From contig NZ_WHUF01000005.1 of the NCBI RefSeq assembly GCF_009380165.1, positions 323,248 to 387,247 on the forward strand: a stretch of 64,000 nt of DNA, given 5' to 3'. Numbering within the stretch: position 1 is the stretch's first letter; each line of letters opens with the position of its first letter. Under the pieces are notes generated by a model. It was not told the origin of the DNA. It did no database searches and saw only the letters and a list, made by a program, of their open reading frames with translations. This DNA is from Rugamonas rivuli (GTDB taxonomy: Bacteria; Pseudomonadota; Gammaproteobacteria; Burkholderiales; Burkholderiaceae_D). The translations under genes were made by a program, and so were the position numbers. Below, one piece after another: positions 54,527 to 63,119 of this stretch.

Positions 54527-55405
54527 ATGATCTATGCAAAAACGCAATACAAGCTCAGTTCACAGGATCTCGAAATCATCCTTGCATTGGTGCGTGGCGG
54601 TACGCTGGCCGAGGCTGGAGAACAGCTGTCGGTAGATGCCTCCACCGTTTTCCGCTCGGTGCAGCGGATGGAGAAAGGCCTGGGCACGCGCCTGTTCGAG
54701 CGTTCCCGCCTGGGCTATCAACCCTCCGACATGGCGAGATCGCTGGCGCGGCATGCGGAACAGGTAGAGGCGCAACTGGATGCCGCGCGCTCGGTGGTGC
54801 AGCAAAGCCCCGAGCAGGTGACAGGCACGGTGCGCATCACCAGCACCGACACCTTCCTGCATGCGCTGATCGCACCCGCGCTACGCGATCTGCAAGCCAG
54901 CCACCCGCTGCTCTCCTACGAGCTGGACACGCGCAATGAACTGGCTAACCTCAGCCGGCACGAGGCCGACATCGCCCTGCGCGCCACCCGACGGCCGCCC
55001 GCGCATCTGGTCGGCAAGCACATAGGACCGATCCGCGTCGCCATGTTCGCAGCGCGCGGTGGAAAATGGAAGAAGGCCAATGCCGGCAAGGCTCCGTGGA
55101 TCGCACCGGACGATGCGCTGCCCGAACACCCGTCGGTCATCTGGCGCAGGAAGCAGTATCCCAAGGTGGAGCCGCAGTTCCGCGTCAACAGTATTCTCAG
55201 CGTGGCGGAGATGGTTGCGCTGGGTTTGGGTGTCGGCGTGCTGCCGCTGTTCCTGGCCCGGCAACGCGGCGATCTTACGCAACTGGGCGGTGTGCTGGAC
55301 GAAGCACAGACCGAGCTTTGGCTGCTCACGCATGCCGAGTCGCGCCATCTGCGCCGCGTATCGACGGTCTTCGGCCATCTGGCCGGCAGCTTAAGCCTGG
55401 ATTGA
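54527..55405 (+). CDS. LysR-type regulator divergent from the GST gene
   Basis: A 292-residue regulator with a winged helix (about 12-70: GGTLAEAGEQLSVDASTVFRSVQRMEKGLGTRLFERSRLGYQPS) and an effector domain (about 95-290). The recognition helix has DASTVFRSVQRME where most relatives have QPAVS/QSALS. The ATG has no strong Shine-Dalgarno. Its 3' end overlaps 15 bases of the arginase-like remnant on the other strand. It probably controls the GST gene. Confidence 0.88.
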   Translation: MIYAKTQYKLSSQDLEIILALVRGGTLAEAGEQLSVDASTVFRSVQRMEKGLGTRLFERSRLGYQPSDMARSLARHAEQVEAQLDAARSVVQQSPEQVTGTVRITSTDTFLHALIAPALRDLQASHPLLSYELDTRNELANLSRHEADIALRATRRPPAHLVGKHIGPIRVAMFAARGGKWKKANAGKAPWIAPDDALPEHPSVIWRRKQYPKVEPQFRVNSILSVAEMVALGLGVGVLPLFLARQRGDLTQLGGVLDEAQTELWLLTHAESRHLRRVSTVFGHLAGSLSLD

Positions 55406-55645
55406 ACGGCGTAGCGCCGCCAGCACCGGCGACGGCTGCCCGCAGCCGGTCGGCACGTGCGTCACCGCGCCGGATTCGATCAGCCTAACCTCGGCCGCAT
55501 CGAGATCGCGCTGCCCCACCAGAACCACGTTGGACAAAGCCAGGCCGGCGCCCAGTCCCGACTCCCACAAGCCCGCACGCAAGGTCGCTAAAGATGCGGC
55601 ACAGCGGCTCGTCGCGCTCAACGGCCTGGCGCGACGGGCGAACAC
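55391..55645 (-). pseudogene. C-terminal fragment of an arginase/agmatinase family gene
   Basis: The 84-codon frame encodes NVVLVGQRDLDAAEVRLIESGAVTHVP in its middle, which strongly resembles the C-terminal third of arginase family proteins (VGVRDLDPxE followed by GI..). The N-terminal two thirds with the metal ligands are missing: the cupin_8 gene ends 26 bases before its GTG start. It is therefore most likely a decayed remnant. A translated short protein cannot be excluded. Confidence 0.45.
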
Positions 55646-55671
55646 CTAGGGTTGTTTTTTCAACCGCAATC

Positions 55672-56601
55672 TTACCGTACTTCAGACGCCCGCAGAGAGG
55701 CATCGCCGTTCAATGCAAACGGCATGGCCCTGGCCCAGCGGTTGGAAGACAGCGAGAACGTCAGCGCCCGCACCTGGTGGTACCAGCCGGCCGGCACGTA
55801 GAGCATGTCGCCGGGATTGACGATGACTTCGATCGTGGTGGCCTGCCGCGCCAACGGGAACTTCTCGAAGTCCGGCGCCTCGGGATCGAACGGAGAACCG
55901 AACAGGATGGCGTTCGCCTCGTTCGGGTACAGGAACTCGTCGTGGTGCGGCGGCGCCAGGAAGATGCGCTTGGTGCCCCAGATCTGCGCGAAGATATTGT
56001 CGTCGTAGTCGCAATGCAGCGGCGTCACCGTGCCGGCTGGCCCGAGCCAGAAGCGCGGCGGCCCCATTTTGTCGAAGTACGTGGGCCAGTGGCACAGCCG
56101 GTTCAACTCCCGCAATTCCAGATTGCCCAGATACGGCGGCAGGTCGTGCGTGCCTGCGGCCACCAGCTCCAGATACTCCAGCATCGACATGTCCTGCATG
56201 GCGCGGTCGGGCGCGAATGCGGTGTTGATGTAGTCGCCCACACGCGCCCGCACCGGCAGATGGCTGTAGTGCTCGCGCAAGGCCTGCGGCGTCAGGCCGC
56301 ACAGCGGCCAGCGGTCGACCAGCCCGGTCATCAGGAACGGCAAGCCTTCCGCCGCGCGCTTGCGGAAGGCGGCGGCATCGAGCGCCCGCATGCGCGGCAC
56401 TTCGGTGATCGCCGGCAGCGTGCGGGATACGCGCTTGATCGCTTCGCGCATCGCCTGTATCGACGTGACGCCGCGCACCTGTGCATCCCTGTGCTCGCGC
56501 GCCAGCTTTTGAGCGGCAGGGTCGGCGGACCACGCGGACTCCGATTCCTGCCTGGTAGGCGGCAGCCGAGGTGCTTCCACCGCTTTCTTCTGTTTCGACA
56601 T
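55672..56601 (-). CDS. Cupin_8/JmjC-like domain protein
   Basis: A 309-residue protein. The JmjC-like barrel (about 95-300) includes HCDYDDNIFAQIWGTKRIFLAPP, where His and Asp form the HxD iron ligands, and the distal His in PAGWYHQVRAL. Members are 2-oxoglutarate/Fe(II) oxygenases such as hydroxylases of proteins or small molecules. The N-terminal 70 residues are helical with Arg/Lys clusters. It lies 46 bases after the APH-like gene, same strand, so may be co-transcribed with it. Confidence 0.88.
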   Translation of the reverse strand: MSKQKKAVEAPRLPPTRQESESAWSADPAAQKLAREHRDAQVRGVTSIQAMREAIKRVSRTLPAITEVPRMRALDAAAFRKRAAEGLPFLMTGLVDRWPLCGLTPQALREHYSHLPVRARVGDYINTAFAPDRAMQDMSMLEYLELVAAGTHDLPPYLGNLELRELNRLCHWPTYFDKMGPPRFWLGPAGTVTPLHCDYDDNIFAQIWGTKRIFLAPPHHDEFLYPNEANAILFGSPFDPEAPDFEKFPLARQATTIEVIVNPGDMLYVPAGWYHQVRALTFSLSSNRWARAMPFALNGDASLRASEVR

Positions 56602-56647
56602 ATCCCGAACTTAATTTTTTGCAGGGCGATAGTATAACTGCTCGCCC

Positions 56648-57424
56648 TCAGAACAGTTCGTCGAGCTGCTCGAAGAACTCCCGTTTTGCTGGCGCGTCGG
56701 GCATGCCCAGCCCTTCGAGGAATTGCGTGGCGCTGTGCTCCGACACATCGTCGCGCAGATTGCGGTGGATGAAGGCGATGTCCAGCCAGCGGTCGGCCAG
56801 CCCTCCCCGTCCGGCATCGATGAAGCGCAGCTCGCCGCGCTGGTCGACAAACACGTTGTTGTCACACAGGTCGCCATGCGAGAACACCAGCTCCTCGTTG
56901 GGGATGGTGGCCCGCAAGCGCGCCAGCAGGTCGGCCGGCGTGGTCAGCCCGGGCCACTGCTCGAAATCGTAGTCCTCGTCGATCAGCCCTTTGCCGACCA
57001 GGTAATCGAGCTCGCGCAGCCGCACCGCCGCGCCGGAGTCGAACGGGCAATCGGCCACGGACACCGATTGCAGCTGGCGCAGCGCTTCGCGGAACAGCTC
57101 CAGCACCGGACGGCCCTCGGCGATCAGCGACGACAGCGGCAAGCCCGGCACGGCGCGCGTGATCATGCACTCGCCATCGTCGGCCGGCGCGGCGAGGACC
57201 ACCTCCGGCACGTTCACCCGTCCGGCCAGCCATTGCAGCACCGCCGCCTCGCGCATCACGCTGTAGGTGGTGGACGCGTACACCAGGGGCGACGTCTTCA
57301 GAAAAAAGACCTCGTCCCCGCGCCGGAAGCGATGGACCTGGCAAGGCGACTCGCCGATTTCGTCCCGATGCAGAGTCGCGTTGTCGATAAAGCCCGCAAT
57401 GGCGGATGGCAGCTTGAATCGCAT
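56648..57424 (-). CDS. Aminoglycoside 3'-phosphotransferase-like kinase
   Basis: A 258-residue APH fold kinase. The catalytic loop HGDLCDNNVFV and the metal-binding FIDAGRGGLADRWLDIAF closely follow the APH(3') pattern (HGDxCLPN and GxLGVADRYQDIA); the N-terminal lobe has VFFLKTSP with the conserved Lys and MREAAVLQWLAG. Length is close to that of known APH(3') enzymes (about 264). It may confer resistance or phosphorylate another metabolite: many chromosomal relatives are uncharacterised. The ATG at 57424 is preferred over an upstream in-frame one at 57469. It is divergent from leuA. Confidence 0.87.
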   Translation of the reverse strand: MRFKLPSAIAGFIDNATLHRDEIGESPCQVHRFRRGDEVFFLKTSPLVYASTTYSVMREAAVLQWLAGRVNVPEVVLAAPADDGECMITRAVPGLPLSSLIAEGRPVLELFREALRQLQSVSVADCPFDSGAAVRLRELDYLVGKGLIDEDYDFEQWPGLTTPADLLARLRATIPNEELVFSHGDLCDNNVFVDQRGELRFIDAGRGGLADRWLDIAFIHRNLRDDVSEHSATQFLEGLGMPDAPAKREFFEQLDELF

Positions 57425-57493
57425 ACGTCCCCTTTTTTCAGATATCAAAAATGCCACGATATTATTCATTCATGCCACCGAGGTCAATTCTCC

Positions 57494-57523
57494 TTGACAG
57501 CGACGCCGCCGATCTCGTACATT
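57494..57523 (+). promoter_or_regulatory. Promoter of the leuA leader transcript
   Basis: TTGACA (57494-57499) is consensus and TACATT (57518-57523) is a fair -10, 18 bases apart. Transcription would begin around 57530, at or next to the ATG of the first leader ORF (57531). Confidence 0.6.
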
Positions 57524-57530
57524 TAAGGCC

Positions 57531-57617
57531 ATGACCTCGCATCTGCACCTATCCGCTTTCCTGCTGCCGTCTGCTAGCGCCCTATCGCTAGCAGCGCGCC
57601 TACTAGCACGCGCTTAA
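57531..57617 (+). CDS. Leucine-rich leader peptide 1 of leuA, 28 residues
   Basis: ATG to TAA encodes 28 residues, eight of them Leu: three CTG and five CTA. CTA is rarely used in this GC-rich genome, and two are adjacent (codons 24-25) just before the stop. This is the classical composition of an attenuation leader that measures charged tRNA-Leu. It lies 235 bases before leuA. If transcription begins at about 57530 the leader would be read from a leaderless mRNA; AAGG at 57525-57528 would serve only if transcription starts further upstream. Translation has not been shown. Confidence 0.6.
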   Translation: MTSHLHLSAFLLPSASALSLAARLLARA

Positions 57618-57690
57618 TCCGCGTTCCAGCTGTACCCCAGTGCCGGCCACAAGCCGCACCTGTCTACAAATCCCAGGAAAGTTTGCACCG

Positions 57691-57744
57691 ATGTTCCCAG
57701 CCTTGTCGCTACTGCTAAAACTACCGATCGGTTGCCGAGCCTAG
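57691..57744 (+). CDS. Possible second leucine-rich leader ORF, 17 residues
   Basis: ATG to TAG encodes 17 residues, five of them Leu: one TTG, one CTG and three CTA within seven consecutive codons (SLLLKL). AGGAAAG lies about nine bases upstream as a good ribosome-binding site. Placed between leader 1 and leuA, it may be a second sensing ORF, or a chance frame. No hairpin plus U-run is visible in 57618-57852. Confidence 0.4.
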   Translation: MFPALSLLLKLPIGCRA

Positions 57745-57852
57745 TATCCCGTGGCCGCACGGCAGCCCCTCGCCACAGCACAGCGCCAGCGCACGACGAT
57801 TCGTCGGACCGCGGCATCCAGCATTTCCCAATTTGAGACACAGGAGTTCCCC

Positions 57853-59553
57853 ATGATGTTGCAGAACCCAGCAGCGAAGTACCGCGCCTTCCCACCAGTT
57901 CAATTGTCCGACCGCCAGTGGCCGAACAACGTCATTTCGAAACCGCCGATCTGGATGAGCACCGATCTGCGCGACGGCAACCAGGCCCTGATCGAACCGA
58001 TGAGCGCCGAGAAAAAACTGCGCTTCTTCGAACTGCTGGTGAAGATCGGCCTGAAGGAAATCGAAGTGGGCTTCCCTTCCGCTTCCCAGACCGACTTCGA
58101 CTTCGTGCGCAAGCTGGTCGAGGAAAACCGCATCCCCGACGATGTCACCATCATCGTGCTGACCCAGTCGCGCGATGAGCTGATCCGCCGCACCGTGGAA
58201 TCGGCGGCCGGCGCCAAGCGCGCCATCGTCCACCTGTATAACTCGGTGGCGCCGGTGTTCCGTAAGGTCGTCTTCGGCATGTCGCGCGAAGAGATCACCA
58301 ACATCGCCACCACCGGCACCAAGCTGGTGAAGGAATTGATCAAGCAGCACCCGCAGACCGAATGGGGCTTCGAATACACGCCTGAATCGTTCTCCACCAC
58401 CGAACTCGATTTTTCCAAGCATATCTGCGACGCCGTCACCGCGATCTGGGAACCGACCCCGCAGAACAAGATGATCATCAACCTGCCGTCGACCGTGGAG
58501 TGCAGCACGCCCAACGTCTACGCCGACCAGATCGAATGGATGTCGCGCAAGCTGGCACGCCGCGATTCGCTGATCATCAGCGTCCACCCGCACAACGACC
58601 GCGGCACCGCAGTCGCCTCCGCCGAGATGGCGGTGATGGCCGGCGCCGACCGCGTCGAAGGCTGCTTGTTCGGCAATGGCGAACGCACCGGCAACGTCGA
58701 CCTGGTCACGCTGGCCTTAAACCTGTACACGCAAGGCGTGCATCCGGGCCTGGACTTCTCCGACATCGACGAAGTGCGCAAGTGCGTTGAAGAGTGCAAC
58801 CAGCTGCCGGTGCATCCGCGCCACCCGTACGTGGGCGACCTGGTGTTCACCGCCTTCTCCGGCTCGCACCAGGACGCGATCAAGAAAGGCTTCGCCCAGC
58901 AGCAGGAAGGCGCGCTGTGGGAGATCCCTTACCTGCCGATCGATCCGCAAGACCTGGGCCGCAGCTACGACGCCGTCATCCGCGTCAACAGCCAGTCCGG
59001 CAAAGGCGGCATGGCCTACTTGCTTGAGCAGGATTACGGCCTGGTGCTGCCGCGCCGCCTGCAGATTGAGTTCAGCCGCGCAGTGCAGGCCGTGGCCGAC
59101 GCCACCGGCCTGGAGATCACCGCCGAAGGCATCTACGATATCTTCAACAAGGAATACTTCGAACAGACTTCGCCGTACGCCTACAATGCGCACAAGATGG
59201 TGGAAGACACCAGCAGCGACGAGCCAGTGCAGATCGATATCTCCCTGACCCACCGCAAGGCGCCGCTGGCGCTGCAAGGCGGCGGCAACGGTCCTATCGA
59301 CGCCTTCGTCAACGCGCTGGGCCTGGACATCAAACTGATGGACTACCATGAGCATTCGATCGGCTCGGGCGCCAACGCCAAGGCGGCCTGCTATGTCGAA
59401 CTGCGCCTGGCCAACGGCCCGACCCTGTTCGGCGCGGCCATCGACAGCAACATCGTCACGGCCTCGTTCAAGGCGGTGCTGAGCGCCGTCAACCGCCAGC
59501 TCACGCAGCGCGAAACCGCCGCAGCGCCAGCGGGCGCCGACGCTACCGTATAA
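57853..59553 (+). CDS. leuA: 2-isopropylmalate synthase
   Basis: The 566-residue enzyme condenses acetyl-CoA and 2-oxoisovalerate, the first committed step to leucine. It is of the long LeuA type (like yeast and actinobacterial enzymes): STDLRDGNQALIEPM at the N-terminus with the metal Asp, HPHNDRGTAVAS with the metal His, GCLFGNGERTGNVDLV, and a C-terminal LeuA_dimer regulatory domain (about 425-550). CAGGAG precedes the ATG at 57853 by six bases; a second ATG follows immediately. The upstream leader ORFs point to control by leucine supply in addition to feedback through the regulatory domain. Monocistronic; leuBCD not nearby. Confidence 0.95.
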   Translation: MMLQNPAAKYRAFPPVQLSDRQWPNNVISKPPIWMSTDLRDGNQALIEPMSAEKKLRFFELLVKIGLKEIEVGFPSASQTDFDFVRKLVEENRIPDDVTIIVLTQSRDELIRRTVESAAGAKRAIVHLYNSVAPVFRKVVFGMSREEITNIATTGTKLVKELIKQHPQTEWGFEYTPESFSTTELDFSKHICDAVTAIWEPTPQNKMIINLPSTVECSTPNVYADQIEWMSRKLARRDSLIISVHPHNDRGTAVASAEMAVMAGADRVEGCLFGNGERTGNVDLVTLALNLYTQGVHPGLDFSDIDEVRKCVEECNQLPVHPRHPYVGDLVFTAFSGSHQDAIKKGFAQQQEGALWEIPYLPIDPQDLGRSYDAVIRVNSQSGKGGMAYLLEQDYGLVLPRRLQIEFSRAVQAVADATGLEITAEGIYDIFNKEYFEQTSPYAYNAHKMVEDTSSDEPVQIDISLTHRKAPLALQGGGNGPIDAFVNALGLDIKLMDYHEHSIGSGANAKAACYVELRLANGPTLFGAAIDSNIVTASFKAVLSAVNRQLTQRETAAAPAGADATV

Positions 59554-59640
59554 TCCCCGCACCGGCCAGCTGCCGCCAGAGCCGGATTCTGATGGGCGCC
59601 CCACGAGGGCGCCCTTTCACCATCCATCTCATTCCTGTCC

Positions 59641-60441
59641 ATGAACCATTTCGCTCTCTCCGCCGCAGCCCTACTGCTGACGGCCGCCGCCGCCCACGCT
59701 GCCCCTCCTGTTGGCCAGGACGCACTGGCCGGCGCACAAATCAAGGTCGACGTCGGCGGCCGCAAACTCAATATGTACTGCACCGGCAAGGGCTCGCCGA
59801 CGGTGCTGTTCGAAGCCGACAGCGGCCGAGCGGGTTGGGATTGGTCGGCGGTGCTGCCGGAAGTGGCCAAGCGTACCCGCGCCTGCGTCTACGACCGTGC
59901 GGGCATGGGCGCCAGTGATCCGATCATGCGCGCATCGACGGTCGCCAATGCCAGCAAGGACTTGAACTTCCTGATCAAGAACGCCCATCTGGACGCGCCC
60001 TTCGTAGTGGTGGGCGCGGGCTACGGCGCCATGGTGGCGCAGCACTACGCTTTGCGCTCGCGCGGCGCCGTCACCGGCCTGGTGCTGGTGGATGCGATGC
60101 ATGAGGATGCGCTGCCCGCAGACCGCGCCGCCAGCCTGGAAGCGGCGCTGGCCTGCCTGACCGCGGCGGAACAGGGCAAGACCGGCGCAGGCTGCGCCTA
60201 CCCTGCCACCGCCATCAACGGGGAAATCGGCCCACGGTTGGCGGCGGCCCAGGCAGCGCAGGCAGCGCGGCCGACCTACTGGCGTGCCCGCGCCTCCGAG
60301 CTTGACAGCCTGGAGACCAGCGCGAGCCAGATGCGCGCAGCGCGCAAGCCTTTCGGCGACATGCCGGTGGCCGAAGTGGCGCACGGCGAGCCGGCAGCCA
60401 TCGTGGCCGCCGTCATGGAAGTGCTGGACAAGCAGAAGTAA
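59641..60441 (+). CDS. Secreted alpha/beta-hydrolase-fold protein lacking the nucleophile Ser
   Basis: A 266-residue protein with a signal peptide (MNHFALSAAALLLTAAAAHA). The fold is of the alpha/beta-hydrolase type with FEADSGRAGWDWSAVLPEVAKRTRACVYDRAGMGASDP, as in Mhp/serine-hydrolase relatives. At the nucleophile elbow the sequence is GAGYG: Gly127 takes the place of the Ser in GxSxG, confirmed from the codons ggc-gcg-ggc-tac-ggc. The third strand acid (LVLVDAMHED) is kept. It is thus probably catalytically inactive, or uses another residue. It lies 87 bases after leuA and converges on the esterase gene. Confidence 0.82.
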   Translation: MNHFALSAAALLLTAAAAHAAPPVGQDALAGAQIKVDVGGRKLNMYCTGKGSPTVLFEADSGRAGWDWSAVLPEVAKRTRACVYDRAGMGASDPIMRASTVANASKDLNFLIKNAHLDAPFVVVGAGYGAMVAQHYALRSRGAVTGLVLVDAMHEDALPADRAASLEAALACLTAAEQGKTGAGCAYPATAINGEIGPRLAAAQAAQAARPTYWRARASELDSLETSASQMRAARKPFGDMPVAEVAHGEPAAIVAAVMEVLDKQK

Positions 60442-60463
60442 GCAACGGTAAGGGCGCCAGCCG

Positions 60464-61435
60464 CTAGGCGGCCTCGCGAGCCGCAAGCGCCGCCCGCTTC
60501 TCCCTGAAGAATTCCCAGGCGGCTTCCGCCACTTCAAGATCGGCATTCTGTGCGCCCGTCAGCTTGCCGATCAGCGCCGGATAGCGCCTGCTGGGACTTG
60601 GTTCCGCATGGCCGCCGTTTTCGATTTTGTACAAGCCCACTTGCAAGCCGTCCGCAGCGTCGCCCCACATGTAGCGCGTCACACGCGTCCTGTCCCACTC
60701 GTGGCGATGCGGGATATCCAGCACGCTGGGTTCATCGGGAAGGCCTGCCAGCTCGCGCCATGTCCGCGCACTGTCGTCGATGCTGCTGATCGGGTCCAGG
60801 AAGCCCAGCATGTAAAAGTACTTGCCGCCCCGGTAAGGCATCAGCGGATCGGCCGTGCAGCCGAAGAAGAGCGCGGGCAGCGGTACCGTGGGCGCGGGTG
60901 CCGCGTGCGGCGGCGGCATGCCGGAGACGACGGTGGAAAACGCCGCCAGCTTGTGCGGGATCTCGACCACCGCACGGTAGGTCAGATGGCCGCCACGGGA
61001 CACGCCGATCAGATAAACACGGTCGGCATCGGCGTCGTATTCGGCTACGGCCTTGTCGATCAACGCGGAGAGCAGCGCGACGTCGTCCTTCTTCGCGACT
61101 TTCTCCTTGCTAGCAAAGCAGTCGCTCCAGCCACCCGCGCCGGCATCGGGCGCGATCACCAGTAGCCCTTCGCGCTCGGCGATCTCCAGCCAGACCGACA
61201 GCGGCGACGGAGGGAACGCCTGCCCCATCACCTGCTCGGCCGAAGCCCCTGCGCCATGCAGGACGATCACCAACGGGCGCTTGCCCGGCAAGCGCCGCCC
61301 GGGTTGCGCCAGCAGATAGCGGCGCACTCCCTCGGGCCGCGCGAGCGTCTCAACGCTGGTGCGTGCACATGCCGCCGTGCTGGTGACGGTTCCCAGAAAA
61401 GCCGTTTTCAATCCTGCGCGCAGGCGTGTCAGCAC
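60464..61435 (-). CDS. PHB depolymerase/feruloyl esterase-like hydrolase
   Basis: From the GTG at 61435 (GGAG six bases upstream) this encodes 323 residues; a TTG at 61447 is a weaker choice. An N-terminal signal (LKTAFLGTVTSTAACA) may be lipoprotein-like at TAAC. The hydrolase domain has VIVLHGAGASAEQV for the oxyanion region, YLIGVSRGGHLTYRAV with the nucleophile Ser in GVSRGG, and a C-terminal ENGGHAEP with the catalytic His. It resembles LpqC/poly(3-hydroxybutyrate) depolymerase-like esterases. Substrate not determined. Divergent from the chemoreceptor gene. Confidence 0.85.
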   Translation of the reverse strand: MLTRLRAGLKTAFLGTVTSTAACARTSVETLARPEGVRRYLLAQPGRRLPGKRPLVIVLHGAGASAEQVMGQAFPPSPLSVWLEIAEREGLLVIAPDAGAGGWSDCFASKEKVAKKDDVALLSALIDKAVAEYDADADRVYLIGVSRGGHLTYRAVVEIPHKLAAFSTVVSGMPPPHAAPAPTVPLPALFFGCTADPLMPYRGGKYFYMLGFLDPISSIDDSARTWRELAGLPDEPSVLDIPHRHEWDRTRVTRYMWGDAADGLQVGLYKIENGGHAEPSPSRRYPALIGKLTGAQNADLEVAEAAWEFFREKRAALAAREAA

Positions 61436-61571
61436 ATGCTGCTCCAAATGACAAAAATGCCAAGATACTACGCTTCGTCCACGCTGCGCAACACCAGCGT
61501 TGATGAGCGATACCGCACCGCACCATTCTCGCTATACTGGATTCTCGCCTGGTGCCCTCATGGAGTCGTGC

Positions 61572-63119
61572 ATGAATATCTCGAACCTGAAAATCGGTGT
61601 GCGGTTGGCTGTCGCATTTGGTGCAGTGCTGGTGTTGATGGCCATACTGATAGGCGTCGGCCTGCAAAGGCTGAGCAGCATCAGCCAGCTCAATGCGACC
61701 ATCATCGACAAGGACTGGGTCAAGGCCGACGCGGCGGCCACCGTCGGCAGCACCACCCGCGCCAACGCGGCGCTGACACTGGAACTGTTCACCGCACCCG
61801 ATCCCGCGCGCACGGCGGACATCCTGCGCGAAATGGACGTCAACAAGAAGACCATCAGCGCCGCGCTCGAAACGCTGGACACCCTGCTCTACACCGACGA
61901 AGGCAAGGCCCTGCTGGCGACCATCCGCGAGCAGCGCAAAGCCTATGTGGCTTCATTCACGCGTGTCACCAAAATGCTGGCCGACGGCCAGCGCGACGAA
62001 GCGCAGAGCGTGCTGCGTGCCGACATGCTGCCCAAGCTGGCCAAGGTGCAGGCCAGCATACGCCAACTGGCCGACCTCCAAAAGACCGTGGCGACCGCCA
62101 ACGGTGAACTGGTCAAGCACGACATCTCCATGGCCGGCCAGATGATGGCCTGGCTGGGCATCGTGGCGCTGGCGCTCGGCCTGGCCTTCGCCTGGCGCGT
62201 AACACGCTCGATCACCGATCCTATCGGCCAGGCGCTGAAGATGGCGCGCGCCGTGGCATCGGGCGACCTGACCTCCCGCATCACCCACGACCAGCGCGAC
62301 GAAATGGGCCAGTTGCTGGGAGAGCTGGGCAAGATGAACGACAACCTCGCCAACATCGTCGGCCGCGTGCGCAACGGCACCGGCGCCATCACCACCGCCT
62401 CGGCGGAAATCGCCAGCGGGAATATGGACTTGTCCTCGCGCACCGAGCAGCAAGCCAGCTCGCTGGAGGAAACCGCCGCTTCGATGGAGGAATTGACCAG
62501 CACCGTCAAGCAGAACGCCGCCAACGCCCATCAGGCCAACGAGCTGGCGCAGTCGGCGTCGCAGGTGGCGCAGCGCGGCGGCGAGGTGGTGGCGCAGGTG
62601 GTCGGCACCATGAACTCGATCAACGACTCCTCGCGCAAGATCGTCGATATCATCGGCGTCATCGACGGCATCGCCTTCCAGACCAACATCCTCGCGCTGA
62701 ATGCGGCGGTGGAAGCGGCACGTGCCGGTGAACAGGGCCGCGGTTTCGCGGTGGTGGCGTCGGAAGTGCGCAACCTGGCGCAACGCTCGGCCAGCGCGGC
62801 CAAGGAAATCAAGACGCTGATCGACGATTCAGTGGACAAGGTGGCGGCGGGCGCCCGCCTGGTCGACCTGGCCGGCAGCACCATGAACGAAGTGCAGGAC
62901 AGCGTGCGCAAAGTGACGGAAATCGTTGGCGAGATCACGCTGGCCAACCGCGAGCAGACCGGCGGCATAGAGCAGATCAACATCGCCATCAGCCAGATGG
63001 ACCAGGTGACGCAGCAGAACGCCGCGCTGGTCGAACAGGCTGCTGCTGCGGCGGCGGCCATGGAGGACCAGGCCGGCCAGCTGAACCAGGTGGTCAGTCA
63101 GTTCCGGCTGACGGCGTAG
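61572..63119 (+). CDS. Methyl-accepting chemotaxis protein
   Basis: A 515-residue Tar/Tsr-like receptor: helices at about 10-30 and 187-207, four-helix-bundle periplasmic domain, HAMP (about 208-260), and signalling hairpin IDGIAFQTNILALNAAVEAARAGEQGRGFAVVASEVRNLAQRSA. No C-terminal NWETF motif. Its signalling half is nearly the same as that of the chemoreceptor at 42865-44526, while the periplasmic half is different, so the two sense different ligands. The ATG at 61572 has GGAG at 61562. It converges on the GNAT gene, overlapping by 26 bases. Confidence 0.94.
   Translation: MNISNLKIGVRLAVAFGAVLVLMAILIGVGLQRLSSISQLNATIIDKDWVKADAAATVGSTTRANAALTLELFTAPDPARTADILREMDVNKKTISAALETLDTLLYTDEGKALLATIREQRKAYVASFTRVTKMLADGQRDEAQSVLRADMLPKLAKVQASIRQLADLQKTVATANGELVKHDISMAGQMMAWLGIVALALGLAFAWRVTRSITDPIGQALKMARAVASGDLTSRITHDQRDEMGQLLGELGKMNDNLANIVGRVRNGTGAITTASAEIASGNMDLSSRTEQQASSLEETAASMEELTSTVKQNAANAHQANELAQSASQVAQRGGEVVAQVVGTMNSINDSSRKIVDIIGVIDGIAFQTNILALNAAVEAARAGEQGRGFAVVASEVRNLAQRSASAAKEIKTLIDDSVDKVAAGARLVDLAGSTMNEVQDSVRKVTEIVGEITLANREQTGGIEQINIAISQMDQVTQQNAALVEQAAAAAAAMEDQAGQLNQVVSQFRLTA

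Noticed and set aside
55650..55665. GGTTG-TTTTTT-CAACC hairpin as a terminator of the cupin_8 gene
   Set aside because: The stem has only five base pairs and no T run follows it in the direction of transcription.
57618..57852. A Rho-independent attenuator in front of leuA
   Set aside because: Short stems such as CGACGA/TCGTCG and CCGATCGG exist, but none is followed by a T run, so no intrinsic terminator is called.
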